64,000 nucleotides of DNA from Paracoccaceae bacterium (lineage in GTDB: Bacteria > Pseudomonadota > Alphaproteobacteria > Rhodobacterales > Rhodobacteraceae): positions 1 through 64,000 of the forward strand of contig JAMWZC010000002.1 of the NCBI GenBank assembly GCA_024304985.1. The letters are read 5' to 3'. The position numbers and the translations under genes are program-made. Under the pieces are notes generated by a model that was given only the letters and a program-made list of their open reading frames with translations, was not told the DNA's origin and did no database searches. Positions 56,646-64,000 of the stretch are shown here, piece after piece; the first letter of the stretch is position 1; the number at the start of each line of letters is the position of its first letter.

Positions 56646-57833
56646 ATGACGGACGACACGATCGAGATTGCCATGTTGGGCAGCCTGACCGAGGTGGCGC
56701 AAGCGGAGTGGGACGCCTGCGCCTGCCCCGAAGTGGCGGATGGTGGGCGTCCGTATGATCCCTTCACGACCTGGCGTTTTCTCAAGGCGCTGGAAGAGAG
56801 CGGGTCGGTCGGAACCGGCTCTGGCTGGCAGCCACGTTACCTGACGGCGCGACAGGACGGCCAGCTTATCGCCTGCGCGCCGATGTATGCCAAATCGCAC
56901 AGTCAGGGCGAGTATATTTTCGATCACAACTGGGCCCATGCTTATGAACGGGCGGGCGGGCGCTATTTTCCCAAGCTTCAGATCGCGGTGCCCTTTACAC
57001 CCGCTACGGGGCGCCGGTTCCTGACCCGACCGGGGTTTGAGGAGACAGGCACTGCGGCACTGGTGCAGGGGGCGGTGGAACTGACTGCCAACAACAGCCT
57101 GTCCTCGCTCCACATTACATTTTGCACACAGGCCGAGGCAGAGGCGGGCGAAGCGTTGGGATTGATGCGCAGGGTCACGCAACAGTACCATTGGGAGAAT
57201 GACGTTTACGCGGATTTCGACGGGTTCCTTGCCTCGTTGTCGTCGCGCAAGCGCAAAATGATCCGCAAGGAGCGCGACCGGGCCAATGCCTTTGGCGGGC
57301 AGATCGAGATGTTGACAGGCGAACAGATTAAGCCTTGGCATTGGGAGTATTTCTGGCGCTTCTATCAGGATACCGGGGCGCGGAAATGGGGCACACCCTA
57401 TCTGACGCGGCGCTTCTTCGACATCGCGCAAGACACCCTGCGCGAGGACATGCTGCTGGTTCTTGCGATGCGCGATGGTGCGCCAGTGGCCGGGGCGTTG
57501 AACTTCATCGGGCGTCAGGCGCTTTTCGGCCGGTACTGGGGCTGCGTCGAGGATCATCCCTGCTTGCATTTCGAGGTCTGCTATTATCGTGCGATGGACT
57601 TTGCGATCGCCAAAGGTCTGGCGCGGGTCGAGGCCGGCGCGCAGGGAGAGCACAAGCTGGCGCGCGGCTATCTGCCGGTGCCGATCCATTCGCTGCACTG
57701 GATGCGCGAGCCCGGCTTTGCCGAGGCGGTCGCCAACTATCTTGCTGCCGAACGCCGCGCGGTCGAGGAAGACATCGAGGTTCTGACGGCCTATGGTCCG
57801 TTCAGAAAGACACATATGGAGGAACAGGAATGA
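56646..57833 (+). CDS. FemAB-like GNAT-fold acyltransferase
   Basis: This 395-residue protein belongs to the DUF482 / peptidogalycan group of FemAB-like GNAT proteins, seen in [72 protein letters not shown] and [14 protein letters not shown]. Such proteins are thought to attach amino acids or acyl groups in the envelope, but no substrate is proven for this group. The stop overlaps the start of the pterin dehydratase gene. Confidence 0.82.
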   Translation: MTDDTIEIAMLGSLTEVAQAEWDACACPEVADGGRPYDPFTTWRFLKALEESGSVGTGSGWQPRYLTARQDGQLIACAPMYAKSHSQGEYIFDHNWAHAYERAGGRYFPKLQIAVPFTPATGRRFLTRPGFEETGTAALVQGAVELTANNSLSSLHITFCTQAEAEAGEALGLMRRVTQQYHWENDVYADFDGFLASLSSRKRKMIRKERDRANAFGGQIEMLTGEQIKPWHWEYFWRFYQDTGARKWGTPYLTRRFFDIAQDTLREDMLLVLAMRDGAPVAGALNFIGRQALFGRYWGCVEDHPCLHFEVCYYRAMDFAIAKGLARVEAGAQGEHKLARGYLPVPIHSLHWMREPGFAEAVANYLAAERRAVEEDIEVLTAYGPFRKTHMEEQE

Positions 57834-58120
57834 CCGAACGCCTCAGCGATACCGGCCGCAAGACGATGCTTGAGCCTTTGTTCGAGACCGGCTGGAGCAT
57901 GGTCGAAGGCCGCGATGCCATCACCAAGACATTCCAGTTCAAGGATTTCACCGAAGCCTTCGGCTGGATGACGCAGGCCGCACTTTGGGCCGAGAAGTGG
58001 AATCATCATCCGGAATGGTCCAATGTCTACAAGACAGTGACCGTTTTGCTGACGACCCATGACGTGGACGGCTTGTCCGCGCTGGATGCCAAGCTGGCCC
58101 GCAAGATGGACAGCCTTTGA
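57830..58120 (+). CDS. phhB: Pterin-4-alpha-carbinolamine dehydratase
   Basis: This 96-residue protein matches the PCD/DCoH family; the catalytic loop is [20 protein letters not shown], with the two neighbouring histidines. It dehydrates 4a-hydroxytetrahydrobiopterin formed by aromatic hydroxylases. No phenylalanine hydroxylase gene is in the window, so a role in molybdopterin-linked or other pterin chemistry is possible. It starts in an ATGA overlap with the acyltransferase gene. Confidence 0.93.
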   Translation: MTERLSDTGRKTMLEPLFETGWSMVEGRDAITKTFQFKDFTEAFGWMTQAALWAEKWNHHPEWSNVYKTVTVLLTTHDVDGLSALDAKLARKMDSL

Positions 58121-58151
58121 ACAGTTTCGACGAAAGGACCAAGACGGACTC

Positions 58152-58994
58152 ATGCAAGAACTGATGACAACCGAACTCTGGAACGGAACCACGCTGGCCG
58201 ATGTGCTGACCCTTCAATTTCTGGCCACGCTGGCCGGATCAGTCATCGGAGCGCTGGCCATCGTGCTGGGCGGCTTCATCATCGCGGGCTGGGCGCGCAA
58301 CCGCGTCGTCGGATTGACGCGGCGCTATCGGCGTCTGGACGCAACGCTGTTCAGTTTTCTGGGCAATATCCTGCGGTATGTGATTCTGGCCTTTACCGCC
58401 TTGTTCGTGCTGAACACCTTCGGGATTCAAACCACCTCGATCGTGGCGGTGATCGGTGCGGCGGGTCTTGCCATCGGTCTGGCATTGCAGGGGACGCTGT
58501 CCAATGTGGCGGCCGGGGTGATGATCATCCTGTTTCGCCCCTTCAAGAACGGCGATTTCGTCGAGGTCGCGGGCGAGATGGGAACGGTGCAGGAAATTTC
58601 GCTGAACTTCACCGAGTTGTCTTCCTTGGGAAATGTGCAGGTCATCATCCCTAACAGTCAGATCTGGGGCAATGTGATCACCAATTATTCGGCCTATGAC
58701 ACGCGCCGGGCCGAATGGGTTTTCGGCGTGTCCTATGGGGCTGATCTGAAAAAGGCCGAAGCCATCATCCGCGAGACAATCATGGCTGATCCACGCTCCA
58801 TGACCGAGCCTGCGCCTTTTGTTCAGGTCAACAACCTTGGCGACTTCTCGGTTGATTTCCTTGTGCGTGTCTGGTGCGCCTCGGGAGATTACTTCCAGTA
58901 TCAGGCCGACATGAAACGCGCCGTGAAAGAGGCGCTGGATTCAGGCGGGATCGAAATCCCCTTCCCTACAAGGACGATGATCAACGCAGCCTGA
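58152..58994 (+). CDS. Small mechanosensitive channel (MscS family)
   Basis: This 280-residue channel has three membrane helices; the third, pore-lining one (VIGAAGLAIGLALQGTLSNVA) has the family's glycine-alanine packing. The beta domain contains RPFKNGDFVEVAGEMGTVQE and VIIPNSQIWGNVITNYS. It opens under membrane tension to release solutes on osmotic downshift. The ATG at 58152 follows AAAGGACCAAGACGG at a long distance. It lies 31 bases past the pterin dehydratase. Confidence 0.94.
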   Translation: MQELMTTELWNGTTLADVLTLQFLATLAGSVIGALAIVLGGFIIAGWARNRVVGLTRRYRRLDATLFSFLGNILRYVILAFTALFVLNTFGIQTTSIVAVIGAAGLAIGLALQGTLSNVAAGVMIILFRPFKNGDFVEVAGEMGTVQEISLNFTELSSLGNVQVIIPNSQIWGNVITNYSAYDTRRAEWVFGVSYGADLKKAEAIIRETIMADPRSMTEPAPFVQVNNLGDFSVDFLVRVWCASGDYFQYQADMKRAVKEALDSGGIEIPFPTRTMINAA

Positions 58995-59028
58995 CGTGGA
59001 TCGGGACATCCGTCGCGTTATCGTGACT

Positions 59029-59056
59029 TGAATCATTTATATCGCGTGCGATATAA
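59029..59056 (+). promoter_or_regulatory. Predicted promoter and operator of ohr
   Basis: TTGAAT (59029-59034), 17 bases and TATAAG (59052-59057) form a housekeeping-type promoter. The perfect inverted repeat TTATATCGC-GT-GCGATATAA (59037-59056) covers its spacer and -10, and a partial copy ACGATATAA follows at about 59063. That is the expected place for an OhrR-type repressor. Confidence 0.75.
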
Positions 59057-59089
59057 GCGCTGACGATATAAATGCGAAGGAGCGATAAG

Positions 59090-59518
59090 ATGTCTGTCGA
59101 TGTGAAGTACCGCACGAAAGCCACCGCAACCGGTGGCCGCGATGGCCATTCCGCGACGCAGGATGGCGCGGTCGATGTCAAGCTGGTGACACCCAAGGAA
59201 CTGGGTGGCGCTGGTGGTGATGGGGTCAACCCAGAGCAGTTGTTCGCAACGGGTTATGCCGCCTGCTTTCTGGGCGCGCTGAAATTCGTTGCAGGTCAGG
59301 CCAAGGTGAAAGTGTCATCCGAAGCGACCGTGACCGCAGATGTCGGTATCGGGCCGCGCGCAGATGGCGGTGGCTTTGGTCTGGATGTGGCGCTGACCGT
59401 GACATTGCCGGGAATTGCAGATGACGTAGCGGATGACCTGATCGCCAAGGCGCATGTGGTCTGCCCCTATTCCCATGCAACGCAAAACAACATCGCGGTC
59501 AGCCTCAACCGAGGCTGA
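59090..59518 (+). CDS. ohr: Organic hydroperoxide resistance protein (Ohr/OsmC)
   Basis: This 142-residue thiol peroxidase has the two active cysteines in TGYAACFLGAL and HVVCPYSHATQNN, and the catalytic arginine near SVDVKYRTKATATGGRDG. It reduces fatty-acid and other organic hydroperoxides, probably with lipoylated proteins as reductant. The ATG at 59090 follows GAAGGAGCGATAAG. No OhrR repressor gene is adjacent. Confidence 0.94.
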   Translation: MSVDVKYRTKATATGGRDGHSATQDGAVDVKLVTPKELGGAGGDGVNPEQLFATGYAACFLGALKFVAGQAKVKVSSEATVTADVGIGPRADGGGFGLDVALTVTLPGIADDVADDLIAKAHVVCPYSHATQNNIAVSLNRG

Positions 59519-59543
59519 GCTCGACTTCTTTGATACCTCAAAT

Positions 59544-59579
59544 GAAAACCCCCGCTGTCTCAGGACGACGGGGGTTTTC
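59544..59579. terminator. Bidirectional terminator between ohr and the peroxiredoxin gene
   Basis: GAAAACCCCCG (59544-59554) pairs with CGGGGGTTTTC (59569-59579). Confidence 0.88.
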
Positions 59580-59600
59580 TTGTCGTTATCGCGGATCGAA

Positions 59601-60089
59601 TCAGATCGCGGCCAAAAGTGCCTCGCCACCGGAAATATCGCAGGTGCCGGGGCTTTCCTCGGGATGGAAGACCGAGACGACACCATCCTCGACCAGCATG
59701 GCATAGCGCTTGGAGCGCGCCACCAAACCGGCGGGCGGTGCATCGAAATTCATGCCGATCGCCTTGGTGAATTCGCTGGATGCGTCCGAAAGCATGGTGA
59801 TTCCGGCAGCGGTGGCACCTGTCGCCTCGCCCCATGCCTTCATCACGAAGGGATCGTTCACACTGATGCAGATGATCTCGTCCACACCTTTGGCCGCGAA
59901 TTGATCCTTGGTGCGGATGAAGCTGGGAACGTGAGCCGAATGGCAGGTGGGCGTGAACGCGCCCGGCACCGCGAAAAGTGCCACCTTGCGGCCCTTTAGC
60001 TTATCGGCCAGCGCCACGGCTTCTGGTCCTTTTTCACCCATCTTCACAAGTGTCGCGTCGGGCAACTTGGCCCCTGTCGAAATCGTCAT
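59601..60089 (-). CDS. Peroxiredoxin (Prx5/redoxin family)
   Basis: This 162-residue protein has the peroxidatic site PGAFTPTCHSAHVPSF with the catalytic cysteine, the Prx5/PMP20-like pattern. A second cysteine near the C-terminus (PGTCDISGG) may resolve the disulfide. It reduces hydrogen peroxide and alkyl peroxides using glutathione or thioredoxin systems. The ATG at 60089 fits the family; the open frame to 60212 overlaps the divergent gene region. Confidence 0.93.
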   Translation of the reverse strand: MTISTGAKLPDATLVKMGEKGPEAVALADKLKGRKVALFAVPGAFTPTCHSAHVPSFIRTKDQFAAKGVDEIICISVNDPFVMKAWGEATGATAAGITMLSDASSEFTKAIGMNFDAPPAGLVARSKRYAMLVEDGVVSVFHPEESPGTCDISGGEALLAAI

Positions 60090-60179
60090 TGAGTCCCTCA
60101 CCTTGGGTTTGCGTTTTCTGGTTCCATGGATATAGGGTGCCGCGCAACGCGAAACCAATACTTTCAAGAAGGAGTGTCC

Positions 60180-61391
60180 ATGACGCATGTTGTCGTGATC
60201 GGCGCGGGGCAAGCCGGGTCATCGCTTGTTGCAAAACTGCGCAACTCCGGTTTCGACGGGCGGATCACGCTGATCGGCGCAGAACCTGAGCCGCCCTATC
60301 AACGCCCGCCACTGTCCAAGGCCTATCTGCTGGGCGACATGACGCTGGACCGCCTGTTTCTGCGGCCCGAGAGTTTCTATGCCGAACACGATATCGACCT
60401 GCGGCTGAACACACGCGTGACAGGGATCGACCGTGCCGCACGGATCGTGCGCCTTGGGGATGAGGTGATCCGCTATGATCATCTGGTGCTGACGACCGGT
60501 TCCGATCCGCGACGCCTGCCGTCCAGTATCGGTGGTGCGTTGGCCGGGGTGTTCGTGGTGCGCGATCTGGCCGATGTGGATGCGATGGCCCCGCATGTGG
60601 TGGCGGGCCGGCGCGCGCTGATCGTGGGCGGCGGCTATATCGGGCTGGAGGCGGCCGCCGTCGCGGCCAAGCGAGGGTTGGAGGTGACTTTGGTCGAAAT
60701 GGCCGACCGTATCCTGCAACGTGTCGCTGCTCCGGAAACATCGGCATATTTTCGTGCGCTGCACCAGGCGCATGGCGTGACGATCCGCGAGGGCGTGGGG
60801 CTGGATCGTCTGTTGGGGGAAGGTCGCGTCACCGGCGCGCGCCTGAGCGATGGTACCGAACTGGCAGCGGATCTGGTCATCGTCGGCGTGGGGATTGCGC
60901 CTGCGACTGCTCTGGCCGAGGCTGCGGGACTGGAGATTGAAAACGGCATCAAGGTGGACGCGCGCGGCCAGACATCAGACCCGGCGATCTGGGCGGCTGG
61001 GGACTGCGCCTCCTTTCCGTGGAAAGCCGGGCGCATTCGTCTGGAAAGCGTGCCCAATGCCATCGATCAGGCTGAATGCGTGGCCGAGAACATTATGGGA
61101 GCCGCCAAGGATTATGAGGCCAAGCCGTGGTTCTGGTCTGACCAGTATGACGTGAAACTGCAGATCGCCGGGCTGAACACAGGATATGACCACACCGTTG
61201 TAAGGCCGGGCGACAAGCCGGGCAGCCAGTCGGTCTGGTATTTCCGCGGGGATGCGTTGCTGGCCGTGGACGCGATGAACGACCCGCGCGCCTATATGAT
61301 CGGCAAGCGGCTGATCGAGGCGGGGCAATCGCCGTCACCCGCCGTGGTGGCCGATCCAGAAACGCCGCTGAAATCCCTGATGCCAGCGTGA
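60180..61391 (+). CDS. FAD-dependent ferredoxin-reductase-like oxidoreductase
   Basis: This 403-residue flavoprotein has an FAD site (VVVIGAGQAGSSLVAKL), PYQRPPLSKAYLLGDM, an NAD(P)H site (ALIVGGGYIGLEAAAVAAKR) and IWAAGDCASFP, as in rhodocoxin or putidaredoxin reductases. It transfers electrons from NADH to a small ferredoxin for a P450 or dioxygenase; no such partner is near. The ATG follows AAGGAGTGTCC. Its stop overlaps the rsmD start. Confidence 0.9.
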   Translation: MTHVVVIGAGQAGSSLVAKLRNSGFDGRITLIGAEPEPPYQRPPLSKAYLLGDMTLDRLFLRPESFYAEHDIDLRLNTRVTGIDRAARIVRLGDEVIRYDHLVLTTGSDPRRLPSSIGGALAGVFVVRDLADVDAMAPHVVAGRRALIVGGGYIGLEAAAVAAKRGLEVTLVEMADRILQRVAAPETSAYFRALHQAHGVTIREGVGLDRLLGEGRVTGARLSDGTELAADLVIVGVGIAPATALAEAAGLEIENGIKVDARGQTSDPAIWAAGDCASFPWKAGRIRLESVPNAIDQAECVAENIMGAAKDYEAKPWFWSDQYDVKLQIAGLNTGYDHTVVRPGDKPGSQSVWYFRGDALLAVDAMNDPRAYMIGKRLIEAGQSPSPAVVADPETPLKSLMPA

Positions 61392-61945
61392 GGATCGTCG
61401 CGGGCCGCTTCCGGGGCCGCGCGCTGGCCGCCCTGGGCAAGGGCGATCCGGCAGCGCATCTTCGCCCGACCAGTGACCGCACCCGCGAAAGCCTCTTCAA
61501 TATCCTCGCAGGAGGACGCTTCGGCGACCCTGTCACGGATGCAAGGGTGCTGGATCTGTTCGCAGGGTCCGGCGCGCTCGGTCTTGAGGCTTTGTCGCGT
61601 GGGGCGGCATTTGCCACCTTCGTGGATGACGGACTCAAGGCGCAGGCACTGATCAGGCAGAATATCGCGCTCTGCGGCGCGGAAGGCGAGACCCGTATCA
61701 TCAAGCGTGATGCGCGACGGCTGCCACCAAATGACGATGGCCCTTACGATCTGGTTTTTCTCGACCCCCCTTACGGCAAAGGACTGGGTGAGCTGGCGCT
61801 GACACAGGCTTTGTCACAAGGCTGGGTCGCGCCCGAGGCACTGATCATCTGGGAAGAGGGGGCCACCATCACCCCCCCCGAAGGGGTGACCTTGCTGGAC
61901 AGTCGCCGCTATGGCGACACGGTCATCAGCCTGTTGCGCGCCTGA
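61388..61945 (+). CDS. rsmD: 16S rRNA (guanine966-N2)-methyltransferase RsmD
   Basis: This 185-residue methyltransferase has the RsmD opening RIVAGRFRGRALAAL, PTSDRTRESLFNIL, the SAM-binding VLDLFAGSGALGLEALSRGA and the catalytic DLVFLDPPYG. It methylates G966 of 16S rRNA. It starts at a GTG overlapping the previous stop (GTGA), so it is coupled to the flavoprotein gene. Confidence 0.94.
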   Translation: MRIVAGRFRGRALAALGKGDPAAHLRPTSDRTRESLFNILAGGRFGDPVTDARVLDLFAGSGALGLEALSRGAAFATFVDDGLKAQALIRQNIALCGAEGETRIIKRDARRLPPNDDGPYDLVFLDPPYGKGLGELALTQALSQGWVAPEALIIWEEGATITPPEGVTLLDSRRYGDTVISLLRA

Positions 61946-62047
61946 TCCCGTGTGAGGGGCGAAAGACGACTCGCGACAGGGTCGGAAATGGCAAAGCAGC
62001 AGAAACCGCCCGGGTCCAGCTTGACCGGAGACTGATCCGGAAGACCC

Positions 62048-63265
62048 ATGGCCACCCGTTACATTCCCCTGTGGACCCGTTTTGCCCCTGCGCCGGGCGT
62101 CCGGGGTTTCGCCACCCTTCAGGGGTTCGAGGCGATCACGCGCGGTATCCTCATCTCGGTATTTCCGCTGGAAATGTATCGTGCCCTGCAAGACGCGCAG
62201 ACGGTCTCGCAGGTCTATTTCATGATCGGGATCACCTCGCTTCTGGCGGGGTTGATGGTCCCTTGGTTGAACCGGTTCCTGCCGCGCCGCTGGATGTATA
62301 CGACGGGTGCCTCGCTCTATGTGATCGGCTCCAGCATCTCGATCTTTGGCGGCACCGAGATGATCATGTTCGCTCTTTTGTGCAATACGCTAGCGACAGT
62401 CATCACCTTCGTCTGCTTCAACGCCTATGTGCTGGACTATATCGCGCGCGCGGATCTGGGGCGGGCGGAATCGATGCGCATGTTCTATTCCGCGCTGGGC
62501 TGGACCGTTGGGCCAGTGCTGGGAGTGACACTGATGGCGATGTGGCGCCCCGCGCCTTTCGTGGTGGCGGGGATTTCGTCGCTTTGCATGCTGTCTGTCT
62601 TCTGGTCGATGCGATTGGGCAATGGCAAGCTGATCAGCCGCGCGCGCGCGCCTGCCCCCAATCCGCTGGCTTTTCTGGGCCGCTTCTTCGCGCAACCGCG
62701 CCTGATCGCAGGCTGGCTTTTTGCGGTGATACGGTCCTGCGGATGGTGGGTCTATGTCGTCTACCTGCCGATCTTCGCCGTCGAATCCGGTCTGGGCGAG
62801 GCGACGGGCGGGATCGTGCTGTCGATCACCAACGGCACCCTGTTCCTGACTCCGCTCATGCTGCGTTTCGTGCAGGCCAGTTCGATCCGCACCGCGGTGC
62901 GCTTCGGGTTTTTCGCTTCGGGCGCGCTGTTCTTTGCGGCGGGCATCGGACAATGGCTGCCGTGGGGGGCCGTCGGGGCCCTGATGGCCGCATCCTTCTG
63001 CCTGATCCTGTTGGATGTTTGCGGCGGGCTGCCGTTTCTGATGGCTGTCAAACCCTCGGAGCGGACCGAGATGTCCGCCGTCTATTCCAGTTTCCGTGAC
63101 GTGTCAGGTATCCTGACGCCCGGTGTGGCCTGGCTCGTATTGCTGGTGGCGCCTTTGCCGGGTGTGTTCATGGTCTGCGGAGCAGGGCTCTGGTTGGCAT
63201 GGGGAATTGCAGGAAGCCTGCACCCGCGTCTTGGACGCGGCCGCATCCGTCTTCCGGCTGTATAG
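62048..63265 (+). CDS. Major facilitator superfamily transporter
   Basis: This 405-residue protein has about twelve hydrophobic segments. The ISVFPLEMYRALQDAQTVSQ opening and the central cytoplasmic loop (ISRARAPAPNPLAFLGRF) fit a general MFS carrier. I cannot assign a substrate. The ATG stands 102 bases after rsmD, with GGAAGACC as ribosome site. It converges on map, with a 25-bp repeat element between them. Confidence 0.85.
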   Translation: MATRYIPLWTRFAPAPGVRGFATLQGFEAITRGILISVFPLEMYRALQDAQTVSQVYFMIGITSLLAGLMVPWLNRFLPRRWMYTTGASLYVIGSSISIFGGTEMIMFALLCNTLATVITFVCFNAYVLDYIARADLGRAESMRMFYSALGWTVGPVLGVTLMAMWRPAPFVVAGISSLCMLSVFWSMRLGNGKLISRARAPAPNPLAFLGRFFAQPRLIAGWLFAVIRSCGWWVYVVYLPIFAVESGLGEATGGIVLSITNGTLFLTPLMLRFVQASSIRTAVRFGFFASGALFFAAGIGQWLPWGAVGALMAASFCLILLDVCGGLPFLMAVKPSERTEMSAVYSSFRDVSGILTPGVAWLVLLVAPLPGVFMVCGAGLWLAWGIAGSLHPRLGRGRIRLPAV

Positions 63266-63276
63266 ACTGCGTTGCG

Positions 63277-63301
63277 CTTCTTCTTGCCTCAAATATCCCC
63301 G
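63277..63301 (-). repeat. 25-bp 3'-end element, copy 3
   Basis: Read leftward this is CGGGGATATTTGAGGCAAG followed by AAGAAG. It lies between the convergent MFS and map genes. Confidence 0.75.
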
Positions 63302-63333
63302 CGCGGAGCGCATCCTTCGGGTGCAAAAACGCT

Positions 63334-64000
63334 TCAGCCGTATGTCGGGTGGAACCGTCCCGCAGGAGAGAGCGTGAAGATCTCGCAGCCCGTAGCCGTC
63401 ACACCGACAGAGTGTTCGAACTGTGCGCTCAGGGATTTGTCACGGGTCACGGCTGTCCAGTCATCGGCCAGAACCTTGGTCTCGGGGCGCCCGATATTCA
63501 CCATGGGTTCGATGGTGAAGAACATGCCTTCCTCCAGCACCGGTCCCGTTCCAGGGCGGCCATAGTGCAGCACGTTGGGGGGTGCGTGAAAGACGCGGCC
63601 CAGACCATGACCACAGAAATCGCGCACGACGCTCATGCGGTGCGCCTCGACAAAGCTTTGAATCGCATGCCCGATATCGCCGAAAGTATTGCCGGGTTTG
63701 ACCGCTTCGATCCCCAGCATCAGGGCGTCATGGGTGACCTCGATCAGACGCTCGGCTTTTCTCGGCAAGGTGCCGGCCGCATACATCCGACTGGTATCGC
63801 CGAACCACCCATCGACGATCACTGTCACGTCGATATTGAGGATGTCGCCGTCCTTGAGCTTTTTGTCACCCGGAATCCCATGGCAGACCACATGGTTCAG
63901 GCTGATACAGCTGGCGTGCTGATAGCCTTTGTAGCCGATTGTCGCCGATTTCGCACCCGCTTCGGCGACCTTTGCTTCGATGATCCGGTCAAGTTCCCCT
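63334..64000 (-). CDS. map: Methionine aminopeptidase type I, 5' end outside the window
   Basis: About 222 C-terminal residues are present; the gene runs off the right edge. Visible are YQHASCISLNHVVCHGIPGD, the metal ligands in DILNIDVTVIVDGWFGDTSR, DFCGHGLGRVFHAPPNVLHY (catalytic histidine), FFTIEPMVNIG and QFEHSVGVTATG. It removes the initiator methionine from new proteins with two metal ions. The ATG at 63891 inside the frame is not the start. Confidence 0.95.
   Translation of the reverse strand, partial: GELDRIIEAKVAEAGAKSATIGYKGYQHASCISLNHVVCHGIPGDKKLKDGDILNIDVTVIVDGWFGDTSRMYAAGTLPRKAERLIEVTHDALMLGIEAVKPGNTFGDIGHAIQSFVEAHRMSVVRDFCGHGLGRVFHAPPNVLHYGRPGTGPVLEEGMFFTIEPMVNIGRPETKVLADDWTAVTRDKSLSAQFEHSVGVTATGCEIFTLSPAGRFHPTYG

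Overview
The window is GC-rich alphaproteobacterial chromosome, most likely from the Rhodobacteraceae (Roseobacter/Rhodobacter group). The main reasons are an RpoE-ChrR pair beside the divergent five-gene operon also known next to rpoE-chrR in Rhodobacter sphaeroides, a zinc-free 41-residue L36, the membrane urate oxidase PuuD, EcfG-type general stress promoters, and saccharopine-pathway genes. No insertion sequence, prophage, integrase, CRISPR array or rRNA operon was seen. One tRNA (Val-GAC) is present.

Layout. 0-0.5 kb: non-coding DNA with DnaA-box-like sequences. 0.5-4.2 kb: MsrPQ protein repair, an FMN-binding glutamate-synthase-like enzyme and a DUF302 protein. 4.4-7.1 kb: a fasciclin protein, an orphan ParB-like protein and an MqsRA toxin-antitoxin pair. 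7.1-15.4 kb: housekeeping genes (clpB with a heat-shock-type promoter, pyrF, a QmcA/NfeD-like pair, a NUDIX hydrolase, dinB, an N-formylglutamate amidohydrolase-like gene, tRNA-Val, rpmJ). 15.4-24.2 kb: a leftward operon for import and CoA activation of an unidentified carboxylic acid, with an acyl-CoA ligase, a complete Liv-type ABC importer, a small membrane protein and a second, PaaK-like ligase. A hybrid histidine kinase and an OmpR-type regulator diverge from it (24.4-27.0 kb). 27.1-31.6 kb: an amidase of the carbamoylase family, a histidine phosphatase, and a lysine/saccharopine operon with an embedded SemiSWEET gene.

31.7-38.9 kb: a small secreted protein, a DUF3775 protein and the singlet-oxygen-type stress locus. 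That locus has rpoE-chrR rightward and an oxidoreductase/DUF1365/MFS/DUF3833/SDR operon leftward, with matching candidate RpoE promoters facing away from each other. 38.9-44.7 kb: rmuC-mutL, puuD, a LysR regulator and a rhodanese. 44.9-48.1 kb: PRC-barrel and CsbD stress proteins with EcfG-like promoters, then glnK-amtB with an NtrC-like site. 48.3-52.0 kb: a class A penicillin-binding protein and mlaC-mlaA. 52.2-55.3 kb: a type I secretion ATPase split by a frameshift, followed by an intact membrane fusion protein. 55.4-64.0 kb: RidA, a GDPD, a FemAB-like acyltransferase, pterin dehydratase, MscS, Ohr, a peroxiredoxin, a ferredoxin-reductase-like flavoprotein, RsmD, an MFS transporter, and methionine aminopeptidase cut by the window edge.

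Themes and unexplained structure. Oxidative and general stress recur: MsrPQ, RpoE-ChrR, Ohr, peroxiredoxin, ClpB, CsbD and PRC-barrel. The least explained items are a 25-bp element found three times at gene 3' ends, the two-ligase ABC operon with its own two-component system, the SemiSWEET inside the saccharopine operon, and an origin-like change in strand composition near 7-10 kb. All calls come from reading the sequence; no database search was run.
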